Part shown: positions 1 to 13,600 of the stretch, in pieces | How the letters are laid out: each line of letters opens with the position of its first letter | Numbering within the stretch: the first letter of the stretch is position 1 | Notes under the pieces: generated by a model | Database searches by the model: none | The model's input: only the letters and a program-made list of their open reading frames with translations | Told to the model about the DNA's origin: nothing | Assembly (NCBI GenBank): GCA_024803745.1 | Contig: JANJXV010000044.1 | Span: forward strand, 454,001-518,000 | From: Megascapheus bottae | Taxonomy: Eukaryota; Chordata; Mammalia; Rodentia; Geomyidae | Direction: 5' to 3' | Length of the DNA: 64,000 nucleotides | Translations under genes and position numbers: made by a program

Positions 1-1860
1 AACCCTAAACCTAACTCTAACCCTAACCCTAAACCGTACCCTTACCCTAACCCTAAATCTAACCCTAACCCTAACCCTAACCCCTAACCCTAACCCTAAC
101 CCTAAACCGTAACCTTACCCTAACCCTAACCCTAACCCTAACCCTTATATTTACCCTAACCCTAACCCTAACCCTAACACTAACCCTAACCTTAACTCTA
201 ACTCTAACCCTAACCCTAACCCTTACCCTTATCCTATCCTTAACCCTAAACCTTACACTTACCCTTACCCTAACCCCAACCCTAACCCTAATCCTAACCA
301 TAAATCTAACCCTTTGTCTTAACCTAACCTTAACCCTAACCCTAGCCCTTACCCTAACCCTAAATCTAACCCTTATGCTAAACCTAACCCTAACCCTAAC
401 CCCTAACCCTAACCCTAACCCTAACCCTATCCCTTACCCTTACCCTAACCCTAACCCAAACTCTAACGCTTAGCCTTACCTTAACCCTAACTATAACGGT
501 AACCCTTACCCTAAACATAACCCTAACTGTTACCCTAACACCAACTCTAACCCTAAACCAAACAACTTAGCCTAAACGTAACCCTAACCCTAACACTAAC
601 TTTTACCCTAAACCTAACCCTAACCCTAACACTTACTCTAACCCTAACCCTAACCCCAACCCCTAAACCTAACCCTTACCCTAACCCTTAACCTAACCCT
701 AACCTTTACCCTTACCCTAACCCTAACCCAAACCCTAACCCTAACACTAACCCTAACCTTAACTCTAACCCTAAACCTAACCCTAACCCTTACCCTTATC
801 CTAACCTTAACCCTAAACCTTACACTTACCCTTACCCTAACCCTAACCCTAAATCTAACCCTTATCTTAACCTAACCCTAACCCTAAACCTAGCCCTTAC
901 CCTAACCCTAAATCTAACCCTTAGCCTAAACCTAACCCTAACCCTAACCCTAACCCTTACTCTTACCCTAACCCTAACCCCAAACCAAACCCTAAACCTA
1001 TACCGTACCCTTACCCTAAACCTAAATCTAACCCTAACCCTTACCCTAAGCCCTAACCCTAACCCTAACCCTAACCATAACCCTTACCCGTAGCCTAACC
1101 CTAACCCTAAACCCAACCCTAACCCTAACACTAGTCCGTACGCTAAGCCTAACCCTAACCCTAATCCTAACCCTAACCCTAACCCTAACCCTAATCCTAA
1201 CACTTACCCTTACACTAACCCTAACCCTAACACTTACCCTTACGCGAACCCTAACCCTAACCTTAACCCCAACCCTAAACCTAAACCTAACCCTAACGCT
1301 AACCCTTACCCTTACCCTAACCCTAACGCTAACCCTAACCCTAACCCTAACACTTACCCTTGCCCTAACCCTAACCCTAACCCTAACACTTACCCTAACC
1401 CTAAACATAAACCTAACCCTTACACTAACCCTAACCCTAAGTCTAAACCTACCCTAACCCTTACCCTAAACCTAACCCTAACCCCTAACCCTAAACCTTA
1501 CCCTAACCCTAACACTAACCCAAACCCTAACCCTTAGCCTAACCCTTAGCCTAACACTTAGCCTAACCCTAACAGTAACCATAACCTTAACCCTAACCCT
1601 AACCCTAAGCTAACCCTTACCCTTACCCTAACCCTAACCCTAAACCTAACACTAACCCTAAACTTAACCCTAACCCTAACTCTAACCCTTAGCTAACCCT
1701 AACCCTAACCCTAACACTAAACCTAACCCTAACCCTAACCCCTACCCTTACCCTAACCCTAACCCTAACCCTAACCCTAACCCTTACTCTTACCCTAACC
1801 CTAACCCTAACCCTAACGCCAAACTTAACCCTAACCCTAACCCTAACCCTAACCTAACCC
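1..1860. repeat. Left-edge mosaic block
   Basis: Degenerate CCCTAA array with no gene. Bases 1-136 resemble 24,310-24,420 (shared AAACCGTACCCTTACCC and AAACCGTAACCTTACCC). Bases about 137-540 match 21,974-22,380. From the barcode CCAAAC at 558 through CTAGTCCGTA at 1,131 it parallels 3,370-3,940, an offset of about 2.8 kb. From about 1,200 to 1,400 it switches to a pattern seen again near 10,140-10,340, 21,190-21,390 and 25,070-25,250 (CACTTACCCTTACACTAACC). The remainder to 1,860 is ordinary variant array in which I recognise no strong partner. Confidence 0.7.
137..540. repeat. Dispersed ~400 bp copy, partner at 21,974-22,380
   Basis: Rare variants occur in the same order in both places: CCCTTATATTTACC (142 and 21,983), CCTAGCCCTTACCC, CCCTTATGCTAAA, and CTATAACGGTAACCC (about 491 and 22,331). 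The offset is 21,840-21,841 throughout, so there is almost no net gain or loss. Outside these limits the two neighbourhoods differ: after about 540 the left copy runs into CCAAACAACTTAGCC, whereas the right copy runs into CTCATGCTAACC. Confidence 0.85.
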
Positions 1861-4800
1861 TTACCCTAATCCTAACCCTAACCCTAACCACTAACCCTAA
1901 CCCTTACCCTAACCCTTACCCTTAACCTAACCCTAATCCTACCTCTAACCCTAACCCTAAATCTAACCGGAAGCCTTACCCTAACCCTAACCCTAACTCT
2001 TAGCCTAACCCTAACCCTAACCCTAACCTCAACACTAACCCTAACCCTAACCCTAACCCCAAACCTAACTCTAACGCTAAACCTTACCCTTATCCTAAAC
2101 CTAACCCTAACCCTAACCCTGACCCCTAACCCTAACCCTAACCCTCACCCTTACCCTAACCCTAACCGTGAACTTAACCCTAAACCTAACACTAACCCTA
2201 ACCCTAACCCTTACCCTAACCCTAACCCTGAAACTAAACCTAACCCTAACCCTTACCCTTACCCTAAGCCTAAACCTAAACCTAACCCTAACACTAACCC
2301 TAACTCTTACCCTAACCCTAAATCATAACCCTAACACTAACCCTTACACAAACCCTAACCCTAACCCTAATCCCTATACCTAACCCTTACCCTAAACCTA
2401 ACCCTAACCCCTAAACCTAACCCTCACCCTAACCCTAACCCTAACCCTAACACTTACCCTAATGCTAACCTTAACTCTAACACTAACTCTAACACAAACC
2501 CTAACCCTTACCCTAACCCTAACCCTAACCTAACCATTAGCCTAACCCTAACCCTAACCCTAACCTTAACCCTAACCCTAACACTAACCCCAAACCTTAC
2601 CCTTATGCTAACCCTCTCCCTAACCCTAACATTAACCCTAGCCCTAAACCTAACCCTAACATTAACCCTTACCCTAACCCTAACCTTAACCCTAACCCTA
2701 CCCCTTACCCTAACCCTAACCCTAAACCTAACCCTAACATTAATCCTAAGCCTTACACTTACTCTAACCCTAACCCTAACCCTAAACCTTACCCTTACCC
2801 TAACCCTAACCCTAAACCTAACACTAACCCTAACACTAACCCTAACCCTAACCTTTACCCTTACCCTAACCCTAACACTAACCCTAACCCTAATTCTAAC
2901 AGTTACCCTTACCCTAACCCTAACCCTAACCCCGAACCTATGTCTAAGCATATCCCTTACCCTAACCCAAACCCTAACCCTAACCCTTACCCTAACCCTA
3001 ATCCTAACCCTAAGCCCTAAACCTAACCCATACCCTAACGCTCACCCTAACCCTAACCCTATCCCTAACTCTTACCCTAAACGTAACCCGAACCGTAACC
3101 CTTACCCATAACCTCACCCTAACCCGAACCCCAGCCCTAAACCTAATCCTAACCCTTACTCTTACCCTAACCTTAACCCCTAACCTAACCCTAACCATAA
3201 CCCTAAACCTAAACCTTACCCTAACCCTAATCCTTGCCCTAACCTTAAACCTAACACTAACCCTAACCTTAACCCAAACCCTTCCCCTTACCCTAACCCT
3301 AACCCTAACCCTAAACCTAACCCTAACCCTAACCCCTACCCTTACCCTAACCCCAACTCTAACCCTAAACCAAACACCTTAGCCTAACCGTAACCCTAAC
3401 CCTAACACTAACTTTTACCCTAAACCTAACCCTAACCCTAACACTTACTCTAACCCTAACCCTAACCCCAACCCCTAAACCTAACCCTTCCCCTAACCCT
3501 TAACGTAACCCTAACCTTTACCCTTACCCTAACCCTAACCCTAACCCTAACAATAACCCTAACCTTATCTCTAACCCTAAACCTAACCCTAACCCTTACC
3601 CTTATCCTAACCTTAACCCTAAATCTTACACTTACCCTTACCCTAACCCTAACCCTAAATCTAACCCTTATCTTAACCTAACCCTAACCCTAAACCTAGC
3701 CCTTACCCTAACCCTAAATCTAACCCTTAGCCTAACCCTAACCCTAACCCTAACCCTTACCCTTACCCTAACCCTAACCCCAAACCAAACCCTAAACCTA
3801 TACCGTACCCTTACCCTAAACCTAAATCTAACCCTAACCCTTACCCTAAGCCCTAACCCTAACCCTAACCCTAACCATAACCCTTACCCGTAGCCTTACC
3901 CTAACCCTAAACCCAACCCTAACCCTAACACTAGTCCGTACCCTAAGCCTAACCCTAACCCTAATCCTAACCCTAACCCTAACCCTAACCCTAATCCTAA
4001 CCCTAACCCTTACCCTTACATTAAGCCTAAACCTAACCCCAACCCTAACCCTAACACTAATCCTTACCCTAAGCCTAACCCTAAACCTAAACCTAAACCT
4101 AATGCTAACCCGAAACTTAACCCTAACCCTAATCCTAAACCTTACCCTTACCCTAACCCTAAACCTAACCTTATCCTAAGCCTAACCCTAACCCTAACCC
4201 TAACCATTACCCTAACCCCAACCCTAACCCTAACCCTAACCTTAATGCTAACCCTAAACCTAACCCTAACCCTAACCCTTACCCTAACCCTAAACTTTAC
4301 CCTAACTCTAACCCTAACCCTGACCCCAACCCTTACCCTAAACCTAACCTTAACCCTTAGCCTAACCCTAACACTAACCATAACCTTAACCCTAACCCTA
4401 ACCCTAACCCTAACCCTTACTCTTACCCTAACCCTAACCCTTACCCTAACACTAACCCTAAAATTAACCCTAACCCTAACTCTAACCCTTACCCTAACCC
4501 TAACCCTAACCCTAAACCTAACATTAATCCTAAGCCTTACCCTTACCCTAAACCTAACCCTAACCCTACCCTTACCCTTACCGTAAACCTAACCCTAAAC
4601 CAAACACTAACCCTAACACTAACCCTAACCCTAACACTAACCCTGACCCTAACCCTAACCCTTACCCTTACCCTAACCCTAACACTAACCCTAACCCTGA
4701 CCCTAATCCTAACAGTTACCCTTACCCTAACCTAACCAGAATCCTTACCCTCACCCTAACCCTAACCCTTACTCTAACCCTAACCCCAAACCTATCCCTA

Positions 4801-5016
4801 ACCCTACCCCTAACCCTTACCCTAACCGTAACCTAACCCTAAACCTTACTCTTACCCTAACCCTAATCCCAAACTTAACCTAACCTTAAACCGTGCCCTT
4901 ACCCTAACCCTAAATCTAAACCTAACCCTAATCTTTACCCTAACCCTAACCCTTACCCTAACCCTAAACCCAAACGTATCCCTAACCCTAACCGTAACCC
5001 TAACCCAAACCTATAC

Positions 5017-5056
<40 letters not shown>

Positions 5057-5073
5057 TTCTAACAGTTACCCTT
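1860..5073. repeat. Older, drifted copy of the material in the 5.57 kb unit
   Basis: Barcodes run in the same order as at 6,120-9,300 and 11,690-14,860: CCACTAACC (1,888 versus 6,154), CGGAAGCC (1,968 versus 6,234), CCTATGYCTAAGCATATCCC (about 2,938 versus 7,240), CCAAACAMCTTAGCC (3,370 versus 7,672) and CTTAATGCTAACC (ATG at 4,245 versus 8,536). Offsets drift from 4,266 to about 4,300, and substitutions are far more frequent than between the two 5.57 kb copies, so this is an earlier duplicate. No gene is present. Confidence 0.8.
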
Positions 5074-8000
5074 ACCCTAACCCTAACCCTAACCATAACC
5101 CTAAACTTTCCCTAAACCTAAAACTTACCCTAACCCTAACCCCAAACCTATGCCTAACCATATCACTTACCCTAACCCTAACCCTAAACCTAACCCTTAC
5201 CCTAACCCTAATCCTAACCCTAAGCCCTAAACCTAACCCATACCCTAACGCTCACCCTAACCCTAACACTATCCCTAACCCTTACCCTAAACGTAACCCG
5301 AACCGTAACCCTTACCCATACCCTCACCCTAACTCGAACCCCAAACCTAATCCTAATCCTAACCCTTACTCTTACCCTAACCTTAATCCCTAACCTAACC
5401 CTAACCCTAACCCTAACCCTAAAACTTACCCTAACCCTAATCCTTGCCGTAACCTTAAACCTAACCCTAACCCTAACCTTAACCCAAACCCTTCCCCTTA
5501 CCCTAACCCTAACCCTAACCCTAAACCTAACCCTAAGCCTAACCTTAATCCTTACCCTAACTCTAACCCTAACTCTAACCCTTACCCTAACCCTAACCCT
5601 GAGCCTAAACCTAAACATAACCCTTACCATTACACTAAACCTAACACTAAACCTAAACCTAACCCTCACGCGAAACCTAACCCTTACCATAACCCTAAAC
5701 TTAACCCTAACCCTAACCATAACCCTAACCCTTACCCTAACCCTAACCCTATCCCTAACCCTACACTAACCCTATCCTAACCTTTACCCTTACTCTAACC
5801 CTAACCCTAACCCTAACCCTAACCCTTACCCTTACACTAAACCTAAACCTAACCCTAAATCTAACCAATAACCTTAACCCTAACCTTAAACATAACACTT
5901 ACCCTAACCCTAACCCTAAATCTAACCCTTACCCTTTACCCTAACCCTAAGCCTAACCTTAATGCTAACCCTAACCCTAAACCGAAACCTAATCCTTACC
6001 CTAACCCTAACCCTAAACCTAAACCTAACCCTTACACTTACCCTAACCCTAACCCTAACCTTAACCCTAACCCTAACCCTAACCCTTACTCTTACCCTAA
6101 CCCTAACCCTAACCCTAACCTAACCCTTACCCTAATCCTAACCCTAACCCTAACCACTAACCCTAACCCTTACCCTAACCCTTACCCTTAACCTAACCCT
6201 AATCCTACCTCTAACCCTAACCCTAAATCTAAACGGAAGCCTTACCCTAACCCTAAACCTAACCCTTAGCCTAACCCTAACCCTAACCCTAACCTCAACA
6301 CTAACCCTAACCCTAACCCTAACCCCAAACCTAACTCTAACGCTAAACCTTACCCTTATCCTAAACCTAACCCTAACCTTAACCCTGACCCCTAACCCTA
6401 ACCCTAACCCTCACCCTTACCCTAACCCTAACCCTGAACTTAACCCTAAACCTAACACTAACCCTAACCCTAACCCTTACCCTAACCCTAACCCTGAAAC
6501 TAAACCTAACCCTAACCCTTACTCTTACCCTAAGCCTAAACCTAAACCTAACCCTAACACTAACCCTAACTCTTACCCTAACCCTAAACCAAAACCCTAA
6601 CACTAACCCTTACACAAACCCTAACCCTAACCCTAATCCCTATAACTAATCCTTACCCTAAACCTAACCCTAACCCCTAAACCTAACCCTTACCCTAACC
6701 CTAACCCTAACCCTTACCCTAATGCTAACCCTAACTCTAACACTAACTCTAACACAAACCCTAACCCTTACCCTAACCCTAACCCTAACCATTAGCCTAA
6801 CCCTAACCCTAACCCTAACCCGAACCTTAACCCTAACCCTAAGCCCAAACCTTACCCTTACCCTAACCCTCTTCCTAACCCTAACATTAACCCTAGACTT
6901 AAACCTAAACCTAACATTAACCCTTACCTTAACCCTAACCCTAACACTTCCCCTTACCCTAACCCTAACCCTAAACCTAACCCAAACATTAATCCTAAGC
7001 CTTACACTTACTCTAATCCTAACCCTAACCCTAAACCTTACCCTTACCCTAACCCTAACCCTAAACCTAACACTAACCCTAACACTAACCCTAACCCTAA
7101 CCCTAACCCTAACCTTTACCCTTACCCTAACCCTAACACTAACCCTAACCCTAATTCTAACAGTTACCCTTACCCTAACCCTAACCCTAACCCTAACTTT
7201 TCCATAACCCTAAAACTTACCCTAACCCTAACCCCAAACCTATGCCTAAGCATATCCCTTACCCTAACCCTAACCCTAACCCTAACCCTTACCCTAACCC
7301 TAATCCTAACCCTAAGCCCTAAACCTAACCCATACCCTAACGCTCACCCTAACCCTAACCCTATCCCTAACCCTTACCCTAAACGTAACCCGAACCGTAA
7401 CCCTTACCCATACCCTCACCCTAACCCGAACCCCAACCCTAAACCTAATCCTAACCCTTACTCTTACCCTAACCTTAACCCCTAACCTAACCCTAACCCT
7501 AACCCTAACCCTAAACCTTACCCTAACCCTAATCCTTGAGGTAACCTTAAACCTAACCCTAACCCTAACCTTAACCCAAACCCTTCCCCTTCCCCTAACC
7601 CTAACCCTAACCCTAAACCTAACCCTAACCCTAACCCCTACCCTTACCCTAACCCTAACTCTAACCCTAAACCAAACAACTTAGCCTAACAGTAACCCTA
7701 ACCCTAACACTAAATTTTACCCTAAACCTAACCCTAACCCTAACACTTACTCTAAACCTAACCCTAACACCAACCCCTAAACCTAACCCTTACCCTAACC
7801 CTTAACCTAACCCTAACCTTTACCCTTACCCTAACCCTAACCCTAACACTAACACTAACCCTAACCTTAACTCTAACCCTAAACCTAACCCTAACCCTTA
7901 CCCTTATCCTAACCTTAACCCTAAACCTTACACTTACCCTTACCCTAACCCTAACCCTAAATCTAACCCTTATCTTAACCTAACCCTAACCCTAAACCTA

Positions 8001-10647
8001 GCCCTTACCCTAACCCTAAATCTAACCCTTAGCCTAAACCTAACCCTAACCCTAACCCTAACCCTTACTCTTACCCTAACCCTAACCCCAAACCAAACCC
8101 TAAACCTATACCGTACCCTTACACTAAACCTAAATCTAACCCTAACCCTTACCCTAAGCCCTAACCCTAACCCTAACCCTAACCATAACCCTTACCTGTA
8201 GCCTAACCCTAACCCTAAACCCAACCCTAAACCTAACACTAGTCCGTATCCTAAGCCTAACCCTAACCCTAATCCTAACCCTAACCCTAACCCTAACCCT
8301 TACCCTTACATTAAGCCTAAACCTAACCCCAACCCTAACCCTAACACTAATCCTTACCCTAAGCGTAACCCTAAACCTAATCCTAAACCTAACCCTAACC
8401 CTAAACTTAACCCTAACCCTAATCCTAAACCTTACCCTTACCCTAACCCTAAACCTAACCCTTATCCTAAGCCTAACCCTAACCCTAACCCTAACCATTA
8501 CCCTAACCCCAACCCTAACCCTAACCCTAACCTTAATGCTAACCCTAAACCTAACCCTAACCCTAACCCTTACCCTAACCCTAAACTTTACCCTAACCCT
8601 AACCCTAACCCTGACCCCAACCCTTACCCTAAACCTAACCTTAACCCTTAGCCTAACCCTAACACTAACCATAACCTTAACCCTAACCCTAACCCTAACA
8701 CTAACCCTTACTCTTACCCTAACCCTAACCCTTACCCTAACACTAACCCTAAACTTAACCCTAACCCTAACTCTAACCCTTACCCTAACCCTAACCCTAA
8801 CCCTAATCCTAACATTAATCCTAAGCCTTACCCTTACCCTAAACCTAACCCTAACCCTACCCTTACCCTTACCGTAACCCTAACCCTAAACCAAACACTA
8901 ACCCTAACACTAACCCTAACCCTAACACTAACCCTGACCCTAACCCTAACCCTTACCCTTACCCTAACCCTAACCCTAACACTAACCCTAACCCTAACCC
9001 TGACCCTAATCCTAACAGATACCCTTACCCTAACCTAACCAGAATCCTAACCCTTACCCTAACCCTAACCCTTACCCTAACCCTAACCCCAAACCTATCC
9101 CTAACCCTACCCCTAACCCTTACCCTAACCGTAACCTAACCCTAAACCTTACTCTTACCCTAACCCTAATCCCAAACTTAACCCTAACCCTAAACCGTGC
9201 CCTTACCCTAACCCTAAATCTAAACCTAACCCTAATCTTTACCCTATCAATAACCCTTACCCTAACCCTAAACCCAAACGTATCCCTAACCCTAACCCTA
9301 ACCCTAACCCAAACCTATCCCTAACCCTAACCCTAACCCTAACCCTAACCCAAACCTATCCCTAACCCTAACCCTAACCCTAAACCTAAGCCTAAACCGT
9401 ACCCTTACCCTAACCCTAAATCTAACCCTAACCCTAACCCTAACCCTAACCCTAAACCGTAACCTTACCCCAACCCTAACCCTAACCCTAACCCGTACAC
9501 TTACCCTAACCCTAACCCTAACCCTAACACTAACCCTAACTTTAACTCTAACTCTAACCCTAACCCTAACCCTTACCCTTATCCTATTCTTAACCCTAAA
9601 CCTTACAATTACCCTTACCCTAAACCTAATCCTAACCCTAACCATAAATCTAACCCTTAGTCTTAACCTAAACTTACCCCTAACCCTATCCCTTAACCTA
9701 ACCCTAAATCTAACCCTTACGCTAACCCTAACCCTAACCCTAACACCTAACCCTAAACCTAACCCTAACCCTATCCCTTACCATTACGCTAACCCTAACC
9801 CTTACCCTTTCCCCAACCCTAACCCTAACCCTAACCCTAACCTAACCCTAACCCTAAACCTAACCCTAACCCTAACCCTTACCTTTACCCTAAGCCTAAC
9901 CCTAAATCTAAACCTAACCCTAATCCTAACCCTAAACCTAACCCTAAACATAAACTTAACCCTAACCCTACCCTAACCCTTACCCTTACCCTTACCCTAA
10001 CCCTAACCCTAAACCTAACCCTAACTCTAAAACTAATCCTTACCCTCACCCTAACACTAAACCTAACCCTAAACCTTACCTTACCCCTTAACATTATCCT
10101 AACCCTAAACCTAACCCAAACCCTAACCCTAATCCTAACACTTACCCTTACACTAACCCTAACCCTAACACTTACCCTTACGCTAACCCTAACCCTAACC
10201 TTAACACCAACCCTAAACCTAAACCTAACCCTAACGCTAACCCTTACCCTTACCCCAACCCTAACGCTAACCCTAACCCTAACCCTAACACTTACCCTTG
10301 CCCTAACCCTAACCCTAACCCTAACCCTTACCCTAACCCTAACCATAACCCTAACCCTTACATTAACCCTAACCCTAACTCTAAACCTATCCCTAACCCT
10401 TACCCTAAACCTAACCCTAACCCCTAACCCTAACCCTTACCCTAACCCTAACACTAACCCAAACCCTAACCCTTACCCTAACCCTTACCCTAACACTTAG
10501 CCTAACCCAACACTAACCATAACCTTAACCCTAACCCTAACCCTAACCCTAACCCTTACCCTTACCCTAACCCTAACCCTAACCCTAACCCTAACACTAA
10601 CCCTAAACTTAACCCTAACCCTAACTCTAACACTTAGGCTAACCCTA
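5074..10647. repeat. 5.57 kb higher-order repeat, copy 1
   Basis: Aligns end to end with 10,648-16,202. Near the left edge the offset is exactly 5,574 (CTAAACTTTCC at 5,101 and 10,675). It steps down to 5,573, 5,567, 5,561 and 5,555 towards the right (CACTAACCCTAAACTT at 10,595 and 16,150). Apart from one single-base loss, each step is one hexamer lost from copy 2. Left of 5,074 the sequences part (CTTACC versus CTAACC), which sets the edge within a few units. Only a handful of substitutions were seen over the whole length. No gene is present; the open frames inside are Arg-Val and Leu-Thr repeat artefacts. Confidence 0.93.
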
Positions 10648-13600
10648 ACCCTAACCCTAACCCTAACCATAACCCTAAACTTTCCCTAAACCTAAAACTT
10701 ACCCTAACCCTAACCCCAAACCTATGCCTAACCATATCACTTACCCTTACCCTAACCCTAAACCTAACCCTTACCCTAACCCTAATCCTAACCCTAAGCC
10801 CTAAACCTAACCCATACCCTAACGCTCACCCTAACCCTAACACTATCCCTAACCCTTACCCTAAACGTAACCCGAACCGTAACCCTTACCCATACCCTCA
10901 CCCTAACTCGAACCCCAAACCTAATCCTAATCCTAACCCTTACTCTTACCCTAACCTTAATCCCTAACCTAACCCTAACCCTAACCCTAACCCTAAAACT
11001 TACCCTAACCCTAATCCTTGCCGTAACCTTAAACCTAACCCTAACCCTAACCTTAACCCAAACCCTTCCCCTTACCCTAACCCTAACCCTAACCCTAAAC
11101 CTAACCCTAAGCCTAACCTTAATCCTTACCCTAACTCTAACCCTAACTCTAACCCTTACCCTAACCCTAACCCTGAGCCTAAACCTAAACATAACCCTTA
11201 CCATTACACTAAACCTAACACTAAACCTAAACCTAACCCTCACGCGAAACCTAACCCATACCATAACCCTAAACTTAACCCTAACCCTAACCATAACCCT
11301 AACCCTTACCCTAACACTAACCCTATCCCTAACCCTACACCAACCCTATCCTAACCTTTACCCTTACTCTAACCCTAACCCTAACCCTAACCCTAACCCT
11401 TACCCTTACACTAAAACTAACCCTAACCCTAAATCTAACCAATAACCCTAACCCTAACCTTAAACATAACACTTACCCTAACCCTAACCCTAAATCTAAC
11501 CCTTACCCTTTACCCTAACCCTAAGCCTAACCTTAATGCTAACCCTAACCCTAAACCGAAACCTAATCCTTACCCTAACCCTAACCCTAAACCTAAACCT
11601 AACCCTTACACTTAACCTAACCCTACCCTAAACTTAACCCTAACCCTAACCCTAACCCTTACTCTTACCCTAACCCTAACCCTAACCCTAACCTAACCCT
11701 TACCCTAATCCTAACCCTAACCCTAACCACTAACCCTAACCCTTACCCTAACCCTTACCCTTAACCTAACCCTAATCCTACCTCTAACCCTAACCCTAAA
11801 TCTAAACGGAAGCCTTACCCTAACCCTAAACCTAACCCTTAGCCTAACCCTAACCCTAACCCTAACCTCAACACTAACCCTAACCCTAACCCTAACCCCA
11901 AACCTAACTCTAACGCTAAACCTTACCCTTATCCTAAACCTAACCCTAACCTTAACCCTGACCCCTAACCCTAACCCTAACCCTCACCCTTACCCTAACC
12001 CTAACCCTGAACTTAACCCTAAACCTAACACTAACCCTAACCCTAACCCTTACCCTAACCCTAACCCTGAAACTAAACCTAACCCTAACCCTTACTCTTA
12101 CCCTAAGCCTAAACCTAAACCTAACCCTAACACTAACCCTAACTCTTACCCTGACCCTAAACCAAAACCCTAACACTAACCCTTACACAAACCCTCACCC
12201 TAACCCTAATCCCTATACCTAATCCTTACCCTAAACCTAACCCTAACGCCTAAACCTAACCCTTACCCTAACCCTAACCCTAACCCTTACCCTAATGCTA
12301 ACCCTAACTCTAACACTAACTCTAACACAAACCCTAACCCTTACCCTAACCCTAACCCTAACCATTAGCCTAACCCTAACCCTAACCCTAACCTTAACCC
12401 TAACCCTAAGCCCAAACCTTACCCTTACCCTAACCCTCTTCCTAACCCTAACATTAACCCTAGACTTAAACCTAAACCTAACATTAACCCTTACCTTAAC
12501 CCTAACCCTAACACTTCCCCTTACCCTAACCCTAACCCTAAACCTAACCCAAACATTAATCCTAAGCCTTACACTTACTCTAATCCTAACCCTAACCCTA
12601 AACCTTACCCTTACCCTAACCCTAACCCTAAACCTAACACTAACCCTAACACTAACCCTAACCCTAACCCTAACCCTAACCTTTACCCTTACCCTAACCC
12701 TAACACTAACCCTAACCCTAATTCTAACAGTTACCCTTACCCTAACCCTAACCCTAACCCTAACTTTTCCATAACCCTAAAACTTACCCTAACCCTAACC
12801 CCAAACCTATGCCTAAGCATATCCCTTACCCTAACCCTAACCCTAACCCTAACCCTTACCCTAACCCTAATCCTAACCCTAAGCCCTAAACCTAACCCAT
12901 ACCCTAACGCTCACCCTAACCCTAACCCTATCCCTAACCCTTACCCTAAACGTAACCCGAACCGTAACCCTTACCCATACCCTCACCCTAACCCGAACCC
13001 CAACCCTAAACCTAATCCTAACCCTTACTCTTACCCTAACCTTAACCCCTAACCTAACCCTAACCCTAACCCTAACCCTAAACCTTACCCTAACCCTAAT
13101 CCTTGCCGTAACCTTAAACCTAACCCTAACCCTAACCTTAACCCAAACCCTTCCCCTTACCCTAACCCTAACCCTAACCCTAAACCTAACCCTAACCCTA
13201 ACCCCTACCCTTACCCTAACCCTAACTCTAACCCTAAACCAAACAACTTAGCCTAACAGTAACCCTAACCCTAACACTAAATTTTACCCTAAACCTAACC
13301 CTAACCCTAACACTTACTCTAAACCTAACCCTAACACCAACCCCTAAACCTAACCCTTACCCTAACCCTTAACCTAACCCTAACCTTTACCCTTACCCTA
13401 ACCCTAACCCTAACACTAACACTAACCCTAACCTTAACTCTAACCCTAAACCTAACCCTAACCCTTACCCTTATCCTAACATTAACCCTAAACCTTACAC
13501 TTACCCTTACCCTAACCCTAACCCTAAATCTAACCCTTATCTTAACCTAACCCTAACCCTAAACCTAGCCCTTACCCTAACCCTAAATCTAACCCTTAGC

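Noticed and set aside
1130..1140. ACTAGTCCGTA and similar non-canonical words as protein-binding or regulatory sites
   Set aside because: They are two or three neighbouring variant hexamers inherited by duplication; repeated occurrence is explained by copying and gives no evidence of function.
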